From: Crotalaria pallida | Taxonomy: Eukaryota; Streptophyta; Magnoliopsida; Fabales; Fabaceae | Direction of reading: 5' to 3' | Length of the DNA: 64,000 bases | NCBI GenBank assembly: GCA_037953625.1 | Contig: CM075649.1 | Coordinates: forward strand, 126,477,290-126,541,289 | In this document: piece after piece, positions 12,032-24,099 of the stretch | How positions within the stretch are numbered: position 1 is the stretch's first letter | How the letters are laid out: each line of letters starts with the position of its first letter | The notes under the pieces: generated by a model | Database searches by the model: none | What the model was told of the DNA's origin: nothing | What the model saw: the letters and a program-made list of their open reading frames with translations, nothing else | Translations under genes and position numbers: made by a program

Positions 12032-12785
12032 GCAATATATTTCACTTTTAGTTTATGCTATATAATAGTAGAATTGTTAGTTATCGTGAGACGAATTGGA
12101 TGCTTTTGATATTTCAACTATATTCAAGGGGATGGTTTTGATATATTTCACTCTAGGGGATGCTTTTGATATTTCAACTATTTTCATTAGTACTCTGCAT
12201 TTGTTTTGATCAAGGATGATGTATTAGAGATATTTATATCAGAGATATTTATTTAAATATTTTATCTGAAATTTATTTAAATAATATATGCAATAGTAAG
12301 TTTATATATGAGGGAAAATAATTTTAAAAATAAAAAAAAATAAGTTTGTAGCACTAGTGCAGTAAAAGATAATTAAAATATGAAAAAATAAATAAAAAAT
12401 AAATTTATGACACTTCTCTAAAAAGATAAGAAATTAAAAATAAATTTAAAAATTACAATTTAAAGCGCTTATTAAAGCAAGTGCTTTAGAAAAATCGAAT
12501 ATTTACAGCACTTCTTGAAGCAAGTGCAGTAGAATAGACACACTAATCCAGAATTTACAGCGCTTATTAAAGCAAATGCTTTAGAAAAAGTGCATATTTA
12601 CAACACTTCTTATCTTGAAGCGTTGTAATACGTCTTTTTTCGCTGCCCACATGCCCGCATATAACGGCGCTTCTGAAGCGCCTTTGTTAGTGTACCCTCT
12701 TTCTACTGCGCTCAAATTTAAAGCGCCCCACAAGCGCTGTAAATAGGCATTTTCAAGCGTTGTTAATTAACTTTTCTGGTGTAGA

Positions 12786-15700
12786 TACGTGCCTAAAGGT
12801 TTGATTACTTTATTTGATTAAGACATATGCATGAATAAGTATGTGAGCATGTTGAGAAGAAGTTTGTTTATGTTCAACTTGATGGCTTGTGATTATGTGT
12901 TGAAATGAATGAAAGTTAGTTTGTAGATTGAATGAATGTTTGTTTGAGATTTTTAAATAATGTTGGAATGATTTTTGAAATGCATGAAAGTGTTTAAGTG
13001 GTTTGTTTTATTTGAGCATCATGCTGCCCACATTTGACTTTAAGTGTTTGAGCTTGAGGAAGTGTTGATCAAAGTGTTTATTTAATTGTTTTCAAGATAC
13101 TTGATTTGTCCATGGATTTAAATTGGTTTTGAACAATGAAAAATGAATTTGGGACTTAGCATATGATGCTGTCCAGAATTTTTTAAGTTGTATTTCTTGT
13201 TTAAAAAATGTTTTCAAAGTGATTTGAAGTTGAGTTTTGATGAGTATTTGATATAAGATAATGTTGGTTTGAAAAGTGCATTTTTTCGGTGTTTTCGGAA
13301 TTTAATTCATTGCTGTCCAAGAGAGACCAGCAAAGAAACTTTTGAATTAAATTAATTTATTTGATCATTTTCTCATGAATTTAAAGCATAAAAGTTAGTG
13401 TTTGATTTTGGACAAGTTTGAGTAAAAGAATTGATATTTTGGTTTTACATAAAGACAAAGTTTGAATTTTCTTGAGTTACTTTGAGAATAATTTCAAAAA
13501 TAATATTTAAATAAAGTTTTAATACTCATGTATCTATCTTACGGGACTTAGAAGAAGTTGGAATCGGCAAACTAGGAAGAAAGCGGATCGTTCGGAACTT
13601 GTGGAATCGGTAACTGCAAGTCGAGGTGAGAGAGAAGTTATCCTAAGACACTTTGGTGTCTAGTGAGTATATTAGGACACTCCAAACTCTCTCAAAGTCG
13701 GAGTAAAGGTCTACTGTAGCTAGTAGTATACCCGATAGTTTGTATGCTTTGTTTGTATCGTGGTATACGAAGACTCTAGACCTATGCTATCACATGCTAT
13801 TGATTGATTGATATATGTGTTTATTTTGAGATATAATGTTACTTATCTTGTCATTGCATGAGCATATTGCATCATCCCGCGATATACGTTAAGAATAGAA
13901 AAGACATTAGAAACTAAGAGAAATTCCCCAAAGAATAGAACGGAACTCTAATGGATCGAACACGCTACGGAACCAGATGATGCTGATGCGCCCGAGTACG
14001 TGGATCGAGCTGACGACATGGCTAATGGATTAGTGTCTGGATGACGATGATGCCTTTGGACCTGGACACAACGATTGCAGAATTCCACAAAGACAGTCAG
14101 CATATGGTCGTAGCCATATGTTGGAATGACTTGGGATAGGTCGGAGCCTATCTCTTAACGATTGATTAATATCCCGCATATAGTTAGAGCTATATGCCGA
14201 AGGTGATTCTGAATGGGTCGGAGCCCGTCAGAATGATTATTGATACCCCGCATATTGTCGGAGCTATATGCCGGAAGTGATTCAGGATGGGTCGGAGCCC
14301 GTCAACCGTAGTGGTCGAGTCCCACAAAAGCATTCCGCATATGGTCGGAGCTGTATGACGGAGATGACTTAGGATGGGTCGACGTTAGGACAATTGAGTG
14401 TAGTATCACGACTTAGAACCCTAACCCGAAGTAGTGGAGAGGAAGATACACCTGAATTACCCTTGTGGTGTTCAACTAGATGATTAAGATAGGGGACGGC
14501 AATGACGGTGATTCGTCAAGAAGCCATGAGAAGTCTGTCTAGGTGGGAAAAACCACAGGGGCCCTGGCTTAACCGGTCGGAGCTGGTAACTCAGTGGTGT
14601 GGACGAAGTACCACATGATCACTAGACAGATGACTGACACCCCTTTGACTAAATCTTGATCAGTGAGAGGGATGCTCGAACACGGCCGGATGTGCTCATT
14701 TCCCGGGACATTTTATGAATTCATTTACTTTGCCATCCAGTAAAAGCCGGTGTGGTTAGAGATCCTGTACTCCTGATTGCTTCCGACTAGGTGGATGGAT
14801 TTCGAGGAGATGTAGACCCAAAACCATAAAGCCTGAATTCCCGATATTGTGGACTCGAGAAATATGGACGAAGAGACTTTGATCCCACGAGATGAATTGA
14901 TTCCAGAGATTCCCTCAAGTGAAAGACAAAGCGTTAGATAATGCGCCTATTGCATTGCATCCTCATGCATCCTGCATAATTATCTGTTTGTATTGTTTGT
15001 TGTGTTCTTGTTATGTTCTGGTATACGTCGCTAGTGTAAATCCAAGAAGTCGATAGGAGTAATTCCATTCGGGTAACTTACTCTCTCAACTTCTTGTGCA
15101 CATGTGATGGTGAACCTCTGGTTCTAAAAGATGGCGGAGCTGGTACTGCTTCTCCTGGAAGGAACACTTGCTGATCGTGGTACGCTGATGAGAGGGCTAC
15201 TGTTGGACGACGGAGATTGCTTTTGAGGACTTAAGCCCCGAATCGAGAAGGAGATGCTGCTTAGTAGTTTATAATTAGGTTTTGATGGACCCTTGCTGAT
15301 ATATATATCAAGTGTACCCCTTTTCTTTCGAACTATTTTTTATAAGGTAAATATTTATGTAAGACTGGTACTGACGAACTTTGATGACTACTCATGAAAG
15401 AATTTTCATGATCTTTTTCTAAAACTATTTTCTGAAGGACTGTCATAATCTGACAGACAAACCATTTTAAGTAAATTATGTTTTCTGTACATAAAATCTT
15501 TATTTACCTTATGAAAGTAAGGTCACCAATATCAAATTTCTTTTAGAAACTCAGTGAACCGTTTTCCAATGGCGATTTTTCTAAACATGATATGAAACCA
15601 CATTCTTTTTACTATCACTAGTAATGTTTGGATAGTAAATGTTTTTAAGAAAAAGGATTTTGAAGTAATACCTTGTTTTGGAAAACTTGACTGATAAGTT

Positions 15701-15798
15701 TTATATTGTGAAAAAAAAAAATTCACCCTATTTTTCATAAACAAATTATTTAGGAATTGACGTTGTTTGTTTCGAGTTTTCCAAATCGGGGTGTTACA
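12786..15798 (+). repeat. 3' LTR of element A, second part with stem-loop array
   Basis: Resumes after the CACTA-like element and ends TGTTACA at 15798. 12786-13540 is AT-rich with nothing recognised. 14100-14614 holds at least nine short stem-loops, many with loop TCGGAG (see findings). 14939-15798 repeats window bases 1-852. Confidence 0.88.
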
Positions 15799-17752
15799 GG
15801 GTCGGGTCGGGTTCGCGGGTGAATAGTTTAAAAAAAAAAGAATAAAATTGTTGCAGCGGAAAATAAAAATTCCCTTTATTGAAAAATAGTGAATAAAATT
15901 TTCTTTTCAAATGCACTTGATCACAGGGTTACAATGGACCAGACTCAATCAACAAATAATTGAACATCTTCCTTTCCGCTTGAGTCTCTGGCTTGACAGG
16001 TTAATTAACTTTGGTCACCACTTGTACCTACCACAAAGACATGGTAGATGGAAGTAAATCACTTATCATATCGCATAAACAGATTAAAGATTGAGCCATT
16101 CACATGTACAACCATTATAATGTAAATGATGCTATGTCATGGTCAAATCCTAACACAATATGATCTCTAAAGATATGTCATGAATCACAATTACAATCAA
16201 TTCTTCGTCAAGCCCTTTCCTGGTCCTCCCTTATCCTCCCTGACCAACCTTATACTCCCTAATAATATTTCAACGTCAATAAACACCCCCTTATCCTCCC
16301 TTTATCCCGGTCCAACTTTATCCTCTCTAAAAATATCCAACCTTATTCTCCCTATTTTCTTATTTTATAAAACGTCCGCCATAAAAACCACCCATTATCC
16401 TCCGTAATAATTAAATCTCACCTTATTCTCCCTTCAATATTTTTCATATATAGTCGCCCCCTTATCCTCCCTTAAATAATTTTTATATACAACTACACCC
16501 TTATCCTCCCTTAATAACATTCAATCACATCTTTTTCAACTTACTTCTTGTCAGAGGTTGTTCTCAAGCAATTCCAAACAATTCACATCGACAGACAATC
16601 AACGTCACTTGTCTTATTTATCATGTTCAGTTAATCATAATCAACTAATCATAATTAATTATCAATACTAAATAAATAACTTAAACATCATCATATGAGT
16701 AAATTATCATTATAGTATATGCAAGGAGTTTTATCAAAATAATCAAGACTTTTAACCCTAAATAAATTAACTAGCTTGGGTTCCTATGAACATTATTTAA
16801 GTTTAATTAAATTTCATCCTGGATAATAGATTAACGTAACTCGTAAATCGATTATCAGCAAACCTGAGAGCAAATCAAGTCTTATTATTAAACTTAATTT
16901 AGTGATAAACCTTTTCTTCTTTCCTAAGCAACCTTAGGGTCTCCAACAGATGAATGCAGAACCAATACTACACTTAATTCAATGCAATCAATCAATTAGC
17001 CTTATTCCATATTCTCATGACAACTTTGATTATTATTCAAGCCTTAATACTTAAGTTCTGTGATTTATTCATGACTCTTAAGTCCTTACTAATCCTTAAT
17101 AATTCTAGAATATAGATTTAAGGTCCTAGTTTTTAGTATACCGGTTATAATAGATTTGATTAGAGTATTACTGTCAATTTTAATCAATTAACTGATGCAA
17201 TTAGTCGATTAAACTACAAACCTGAGACAAGATTTGGTCATTTCTTAGTTCTATTCATTCCAATTCATGATCAAACCTTACTATAACTATTATGCAGCAT
17301 GATATGCATTATACTAAGTTTGATATAGGGTTTGACTCTCTAACTTAAGCATCAATATCATAAAATTCCAAATCAATCCAACAAGGAAAAACATGTGAAG
17401 TTCCATAACTCAAAATAATCTTTCACAATCATATCAGATCATATTACAATACCCTAGGCATCACCTAATCATATCCAAATCATGCTGACAGGGTTCTAAG
17501 TTCAACACATTAAGAGTAGTGTACTGGATAATCGATTAACAAACCCTGTTAATCGATTATCACGACAGACCTAAGAGCAAATCATTAGCTTTCACATACA
17601 TAATTCATTTCAACACTTAATTATAAGCATTAACTAGTATTATGCAACATCATACATATTATTCCAAGTTGTTAATTCAGCAACCAAGTGGTTGTCTTGG
17701 TCTCAAAACCAAGCAACCGTGTCTTGGTCTTTCAATTCAACAATTTCACATA

Positions 17753-17813
<61 letters not shown>

Positions 17814-17928
17814 CTTCACAATCAATAACCCTAGCAATATGAGAGACTTCTCCCATACCTATTTGAATTTATTGAATGGATTTGAGGTTGGAAAGATTGG
17901 ATTTGGATGAAAAACAAAGCAGTCTACT
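15799..17928. other. Degenerate LTR-like spacer without genes
   Basis: Begins with GGGTC-rich sequence, then AT-rich DNA. 16200-16520 has repeated CCTTATCCTCCC words. Several near-palindromic TAATCGATTA words occur (for example about 16840, 17530, 17560). Similar words reappear at 22200-22290 beyond the CACTA-like insertion, and 22811-22823 ends GGGGATGTTACA, which on the minus strand is a standard LTR start. I therefore read 15.8-22.8 kb as an old minus-strand LTR remnant split by the insertion. The other LTR boundary was not found. Confidence 0.45.
17753..17809. repeat. (AC)n(AT)n microsatellite
   Basis: About ten AC units followed by about eighteen AT units without interruption. The open frames here are produced by the repeat. 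Confidence 0.95.
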
Positions 17929-20900
17929 CACTACACCAGAAAATTAAATCAACAGCGCTTGAAAATTGCAATTTACAGCGCTTGCCAAGCGCTTTAGATT
18001 TGAGCGCAGTAAAAAGGGGATATAAAAATAAAAGCGCTTCTGAAGCGCCTTTGAATCATTACCCAGAATCTAAGAAAAATGACATATAAAAGCGCTTATG
18101 TTGACAGAAGCGTTGTAAATGTGTATATTTTCTACAGCATTTGCTTGACCAAACGCTTTAAATGTTTATTTAGAGGGTCAATTCAAAAGCACTTGCTTTA
18201 CTAAGCGCTTTAAATTGATTTATTTTCAAAAGCACTTGCTTTAATAAACGCTTTAAATTTATATATTTTTTAATTATTTTTCTTCAATTGTTATTATTGC
18301 ATATATTATTTAAATGAATTAAAAATATTAAATAGTAAAAAAATACTAAAACAATAACATTGAAAAATTGTTTAATATTAATAAAGATTTGTAATCCAAC
18401 ATACGAGAACAAATAAAAAACCGATTACTAATATCAACAGTATGCCCTGTATCCTGTTCGATCATCACATGACAACTAACAATTAATTCTGCTATAACAT
18501 TAGCATATACAACATAAACAAAAATGGAAATATACAGGTAAATCCTTCTACTGCATCCTTTTGTCTCCTGATTGTTCCTTGATTAAACTTTCAGTTGCTC
18601 CTTCGCCTCTGCATTTTTTTAGATATGAGAAAATGTATCAAAAGTCAAGAAGCGCAAGGAATGTCCATAGCCAACATAAGAAGTTTAGAATGCAAATATA
18701 AATGACAAAAGACATAGAAACTTCCCACCCAACCTGCAAGCAATTTTTATAAAAACTTAGCAAAAATCAACTAAAACCAGCTCTAACTCCAAAGGCAAAA
18801 ACAAAGGTCAATACTATCATAAACTTCAAATTATGATAAAGGACCAACAAACAAAAAGAGACCAGATCAACTCGATTCATCATTGACAAAATATCCCGAA
18901 GTCATTTATATAGTATAAATTATTAAATTAATAACACCATATATTATTCATCTTACCAGTCAATGTAGTCGTCCGGTAATCAGGTCTCATACCTGCAATG
19001 AACCAACACCATCACACGAGTAACATAAAAGTTGTTACTTTCAATTCTCAAACTGGACATGCTAATAAATGAAAGCATAACAACATTAACAGAGTAGCGA
19101 ATGAACCAATCTTAAAACAAAATTTCAACCACCAAATTGCACCAAATAAAGACTAAATCTTAAGTTAAGATTCTCCCTTTAAGTTTTTTCCTTTTCAACC
19201 ATCAAGAAAGTAAAAAACATGCTTAAGAGACTTCATTATGCAGCATCCAAGTACAAAACACATTTAATTATTATAACTTACTAATTATATAATATTCAAG
19301 ACATAACAATAATCACACCAAAGAAGAAATGGAAAACAACACAGCAGCAGCAACACAATTACAGAGAAAAACATATTGGCTTTCTAAGACAAATAGCCAT
19401 TTAACTGATTTAAGCAAACCAGATATTCACCTCAATGATTCCCTGCTCTCCTCGGATGATCTCAGGTTTTTGTTCAACGTCTCTTAATGCCTCTACAAGT
19501 TACACAATTGGGGACTCATTTCTAACAACAAGTTGAGCCTTAAATCTCTTTATCTGAGAAACATAAATATTGATGTCAAAATCCCAATAATAGTTACCAC
19601 TGTGGCTGTGAGAATAAAGTAGAAAACGAATAAGAAAACATATTAATATTTTTGGATAAAGATCTTATGCCTAGCTTTCTTGTGATGTTGTAACATAATA
19701 TATAACATGTAAGTTCAGGCTGGAATATTGCAAAGAAAATTGGCAACTGGTGCACTCAACTTGGTTAGATGGAGTCAAGATCTATTAAACAATGCGACAT
19801 TTACTCTAACTTATTCTTAGTCTAGCATGTTCAGATTCTATTTTCCTAAGTTAGCAGGTGCTACTTGAGTTTCTGTCATTCCTTTTTTCTGTAAAATGTA
19901 TATATGATTCTGTCCAGCTTCTACTTTTATTTTTCAATAAACATTGACTTATTTCAAGATTGTCATGGGAAGGGGAAGAGACTTCCCACCATATTGTGAC
20001 TTATTTCCCACCATATAAAAATCATTATGCTAGAAGCTGCAGCTTTAATCCAATTCCACCTGTTGTCAACCAATGGCTAGAATAGTAACAACACAACCAA
20101 TAGAAAAAGTAAAAAAAAAACACTACTAGTTCAAATGAAGCTTGTCATCATTACTAAACTCACAAAAGTTAACATAATCTGGGACAAGAAACAAAACTAT
20201 ATTTGTAATCATGATTACTCCTCTAATAAGTATGCAGAATCGCTATGATATTAGAACCTTATTTCAGATACAGTAACTAGACAAGCACATTATTTATCTC
20301 CATGCACAGTTATTAGAACCTTATTTCAGATTAGTTGTGACAGGCGAATTTAATGAAAAAATTACAGATATTAGAATTTAGCAAAACAGAAAACTCGAAA
20401 GAAACACTTACAAAAAAACGCAGAACAAACCAAAATCAAGAATTAATTATAATGATATCATAAGCAAATTAAACTGTTAATAGCAGATAAGATGATTTAA
20501 CCATGCCATAGCAATGTCATAAGCAAAATCAAATATTTATTGTTTACCCAAAAAAAACTAATCATGACAATGAAGATCCCACAATAACACAATTAATAAT
20601 TCATAAGGTATTTAAGATTTAACAATATTAGGACAGCATATAAAAATTGTATGCTAGAACCACAAGCCAAAAGAAATAGATACAAATTCATGTGATTGTT
20701 TCATAAAATGGATGCAAATTAAATTGAAAGGGGCTAGATGAAAAGGAATTTAAACAATACTCAACTTGAAATGTTGTAAGGAGAATATCATAAAACAAGT
20801 AAATTAAAAAGCCTAGATAGTAAAATGGCTTGGACATAATTCAGAGTCACCCATGGATAAGAAAATCAAAGGAATAAAGGAATCCAGTAAATTGCACAAT

Positions 20901-21770
20901 TACAGAAATGATAGAAAATATAGCAACACAGTCATCCTTTCAATCCGAAAGTAATACAAACTGAAGAGAAAATAATAAAAGAATATGCTATGCCAATTAT
21001 TGGTTTTCAACTTACCAATTTTAGAACTAGCATCAATGGTTTCTTCAAGCTTCAGCCAAAAAAGAGCCTTCAGCGAAATTTGATCCTCGCACCAGATAAG
21101 ACGGAGAACAGAAACTACTGGCAGTATGATATTAGACTTTGATGAAATTAGTAGTCAACCCAAACAAAGACATAAACACCTTATTTTGTTTACCTTTTAG
21201 CCATAACCAAGAAGTAATTAGGATCCTTTCCACCACCTCTACCATCCTTGATTCTCTTTTACCAAACACAGTGTTGTTCCTCCAATTCCATATGAGCCAA
21301 ATAATGTTAGGTAGATGAGTTGCATTGACTGGACCACATAACAGTACCAAAGACAACAAACAAATGGCGCAACAGAAAATTAGCAAAGACTGATTCCTTA
21401 GCAGCAAAACAAACTAGGCATGTGGATGTTAATTTCTATATCTTATAGTTATCTCTTCTTTCCATTGTAACTCAGATGTGTATGGACAATGAAAACCACA
21501 AAAACAAAAGTTCCCAAATGTAGCATTGATCAAGTAGCAAGCACATCAAGTTTAGAATCTTCTATGTAATCCAAGATATATACCCAAAAATACAGTATCA
21601 GCAGAACCCATCCACAAAAAGACAATAGAACTGCTTGCAGCCCCAACAGAAAGAACTTCGTTGAGCTTACTTTAATAGAGTTTTTGACAAAGAAATTGGC
21701 ATGAAAAATTGGAAAATTTGGTTAAGACATAAACTAGGATATGCTAGCTAGAGATTAAAACAAGTTTTGG
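17929..21770 (-). mobile_element. Second CACTA-like element of the same family (CACTA-B), inverted, far end uncertain
   Basis: The left edge reads CACTACACCAGAAAA, followed by the same subterminal words (ACAGCGCTTG, GCGCTTTAAAT) as the complement of the right end of CACTA-A. Body matches continue for several hundred bases and include the shared gene-like segment at 18545-18614, so this copy lies in the opposite orientation. I could not find the matching terminal repeat to the right; the end near 21770 is a guess from where LTR-like sequence seems to resume. No transposase is seen. Most of 18620-21000 is AT-rich with no gene found. Confidence 0.5.
21132..21407 (-). pseudogene. LINE ORF2 C-terminal (zf-RVT) fragment
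   Basis: The peptide contains LPNIIWLIWNWRNNTVFGKR, and further on WLWLKGKQN, which resemble the zinc-binding tail downstream of the reverse transcriptase in plant L1-like elements. Only this end is present; no RT core or poly(A) is evident nearby. It lies inside CACTA-B and was probably inserted in or captured by it. Confidence 0.5.
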
Positions 21771-22587
21771 GTCATGAGGTGCCCCGAGCTTACCACACAG
21801 TGTCGACGAACTTGGGTTCACGAAACTGGATTTTCTGGTTTTCTGATTCACAGAGGAAATTTTGTAGGCTTAGAACTTTATATGTGGTTCACCAATTCAC
21901 ATGATTTCAATTCCTATGTTAAGAAGGGATATAGGACTGTAGATGTATATGGATTTCTGGGCATGAGATGGCTTAGAGAAGGAGAACGAGGGAGGCAAAG
22001 TGCACACCAGAAAACTAGAGTGTTTCAGTCCAGCAGAGAAGTTTTGATTTTTATAGAGAGGTTCTTTCACCTTGAAGGCTTGAAACTTGTCCCCCAACAC
22101 TTCCATGACGTGTTGGCAAGCAGGACGTGGCTCAAGAGAGGAAAAATGTGTGAAACCCTTGTCAAATCACTCAAAAACGCGTTAATCCAGTTGCAGCAGA
22201 CCCGTGTTAATCGATTATTAGAAGCTGTTAATCGATTATCGGACTAAAATTTGACCAGATTGAACATTTTGACCAGAATAATCGATTACCTTGTGTTTTT
22301 GTTAATAAACACAATTCCTACCATTGGATATGAAGATAAGAAGGTTAGAAACATAGTCACATAATACGTGGTACGAGTATTGGTACGTATATGCAATTCT
22401 TATTGGGTTCGTCACTTTTTAAGTATTTTTTATAAGACTTTCTTTGAGACGAATCCAATACGTGGTACGCGGTACGGTGAATTCGGTACGCAATTCGCAG
22501 GGTAAATGAGAAATTTGAGCATGATCCAACAGTGACGAATGAGATATGGCACGATCTTTAATTGATATTTTTACTAAAAATCACTTT
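21771..22587. other. LTR-remnant sequence with ATCGAT words, no gene
   Basis: Contains TTAATCGATTAT at about 22207 and 22229 and TAATCGATTA at about 22278. 22360-22500 is rich in the word TACG (GGTACG, ATACGTGG). The 157-residue open frame at 21774-22247 has no family I recognise and ends in the palindromic words, so I treat it as chance. Confidence 0.4.
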
Positions 22588-22729
22588 TTTTTTTGGTCCG
22601 TATTCCTTGCGGAACCACCGGTATCCCCAAGAGCACCCTTAATACCAGGGAGCCTTTGAGACTAATCCGGAGCGAGCTGCGTGGCTGGCTCTCCCAGCGA
22701 GATGTTTTTAGTGGGAATCGAACCCGGGT
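22588..22729 (-). mobile_element. SINE 1, 5'-truncated
   Basis: Flanked by a perfect 15 bp TSD (22573-22587 and 22730-22744). On the minus strand it begins at the tRNA-type B box GGTTCGATTCC and ends in an A run, so the A-box half is missing. Its body shares ATTAGTCTCAA and CCCTGGTATTAAGGGTGCTC with SINE 2, so they are one family. Confidence 0.9.
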
Positions 22730-22744
22730 ACTAAAAATCACTTT

Positions 22745-23080
22745 GATACTTATTTACATATATATGTTTATATAAAATCAACCACACTTTTATATTTTTT
22801 TTAAAAAAATTGGGGATGTTACAAACAGGAACAAAATTGAAAAACTAATTAAACGAAGAATTTACTCGACCCTTTACAGCATGTGTGTATAGTTTTGGAT
22901 TAAAAAAATAAAAATTAGCTGGTGTTATTTTATGTTATTTTCTTTAACCTAGTGGTTCCTTTATAAGAAAATTATCAAATGATATAATGTTGGAAGTCTC
23001 ACATTGTCTGCCTCATAATATGTGATATGATTTAAATATTTGTTGGACTACTCATCTTGTTGTCAATTGGTTTTGGAATT
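22745..23080. other. AT-rich spacer
   Basis: Holds the end of the LTR remnant (to 22823, GATGTTACA) and then AT-rich DNA with no recognisable feature. Confidence 0.5.
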
Positions 23081-23094
23081 AAATCTTAACATGA

Positions 23095-23315
23095 CCAACG
23101 GGGGTTGGCTCAAGTGGTGCGATCCTGCCAACTTGAGAACTTGGGAATGGGGCCTGAGACTAAGAAGTCTCAGGTTCGATTCCCGGTTAACACACCCCGC
23201 TGGGAGAGGTATAGGAACGCGACCTCGTGCATGATTAGTCTCAAGGGTTCCCTGGTATTAAGGGTGCTCTTGGGGACACCTGTGGTACTGGCCATAGAGT
23301 ACATACCAAAAAAGA
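23095..23315 (+). mobile_element. SINE 2, full length
   Basis: Perfect 14 bp TSD (23081-23094 and 23316-23329). The tRNA-derived head has an A-box-like TGGCTCAAGTGG (23106-23117) and B box GGTTCGATTCC (23173-23183), the internal Pol III promoter. The tail ends CCAAAAAAG before the TSD. About 221 bp. Confidence 0.93.
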
Positions 23316-23590
23316 AAATCTTAACATGATATTAGAGTTCAAGCCCAACTTCTTTTCGATCGTTATGAGTCATTTGTTATGGGTTAAAAGTTACCCTTTA
23401 CATGCTCCCATTTCATTTAATTTATTCATGTGTTGTTATAACAAATAGATGTAAAAGTTGTTGTTTGTCACTCTTCTTGTAACAATCCTTCAATATAAAA
23501 AGTTGTATTTCCTTCATTAAAAAAACAGAATTACATAGATTACAAAATAAAAAAGGTCTCTACATTCTTTTTTTTATTTGTTGCATTCTT

Positions 23591-23802
23591 TTTTTGGTTT
23601 ACGAGGGAAATCCCATCGTCATTGTCGCACATTGACGACTCTGATGGACAACCCCGCCTCCAGGTCATAGCCTGCAAACTGCCCGGAGGAGGTCAACCAC
23701 TCCCGAAGGAGCGACAAGCTCATACTGCCGAGGTGGGATTCGAACCCGTGTCCTTGCGGACCGAGGACAAAGTCCCGAAACAAGTGTGCCACACCTCATT
23801 GG
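23591..23802 (-). mobile_element. SINE 3, a different family
   Basis: Perfect 17 bp TSD (23574-23590 and 23803-23819). On the minus strand it has B box GGTTCGAATCC about 70 bases from its 5' end and ends with an A run at 23591-23597. The body differs from SINEs 1 and 2. Confidence 0.92.
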
Positions 23803-23819
23803 TTATTTGTTGCATTCTT

Positions 23820-24099
23820 ATTAAATTCTCCTTGGTGTTTATGAGTGTTTGATATCAAATTGTTATTTGAGTTGGCTTTGTCCAACGCCTGTTTTTTTAG
23901 AAAGATTGCTTGTGAGGAACATGAGTGTTCTCATATTATTTGTTTTATTTCACATAAATAATGAAAAATGATAAACAATTATAATAATGTTGTTTGGTCA
24001 GGTCCCAAATTAGATAGGAAACTTGATTATAATTACTGGGAGCTTTTAATGACTACACACTTAAAAGCTCAAAACGTTTGGAGTTTTATTAAATCAAGC
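23820..24099. other. AT-rich spacer, nothing recognised
   Basis: No coding, repeat or terminal structure seen between the SINE 3 TSD and the start of Tat-related sequence. Confidence 0.5.

Larger units (their letters stand above)
7768..12785 (+). mobile_element. CACTA-like non-autonomous element carrying gene fragments (CACTA-A)
   Basis: Ends form an imperfect inverted repeat: TCTACACCATAAAGTTG at the left against the complement of CTTTTCTGGTGTAGA at the right. Both ends hold many subterminal copies of ACAGC(G/A)CTT and AAGCGCT-like words (7800-7950 and 12460-12760), typical of En/Spm-CACTA elements. No transposase is seen. The flanks share only TA (7766-7767 and 12786-12787), so a 3 bp CACTA TSD is not clear. 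The interior holds a tandem repeat, a peroxidase fragment and a segment shared with the relative at 17929. Splitting the element A LTR shows it inserted later. A Harbinger or other TIR class is possible, but the relative begins CACTACACC. Confidence 0.6.
1..15798 (+). mobile_element. Tekay-type Ty3/gypsy chromovirus (element A), 5' end outside window
   Basis: An LTR retrotransposon read left to right. Bases 1-852 recur at 14939-15798, giving the ends of two LTRs. The internal part has an iMet-type primer site, a gag-pol frame with PR-RT-RNaseH-INT order, a C-terminal chromodomain-like tail and a purine tract before the 3' LTR. The 3' LTR (5585-15798) is inflated by a CACTA-like insertion at 7768-12785; without it the LTR is about 5.2 kb, long for this clade. 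By eye the comparable LTR parts differ by about 16 substitutions in 850 bp (about 2%). Because the 5' LTR start is outside the window, the TSD cannot be checked; the base run after the 3' LTR is GGGTC. Tekay assignment rests on protein similarity recalled from the family, not on a search. Confidence 0.88.

Noticed and set aside
21774..22247. 157-codon plus-strand ORF
   Set aside because: No recognised family, ends in LTR palindromic words, and lies in LTR-like sequence.
22593..23329. Short ORFs and tRNA-like B boxes that could suggest tRNA genes
   Set aside because: They are SINE heads: TSDs and A tails are present and no tRNA cloverleaf is intact.
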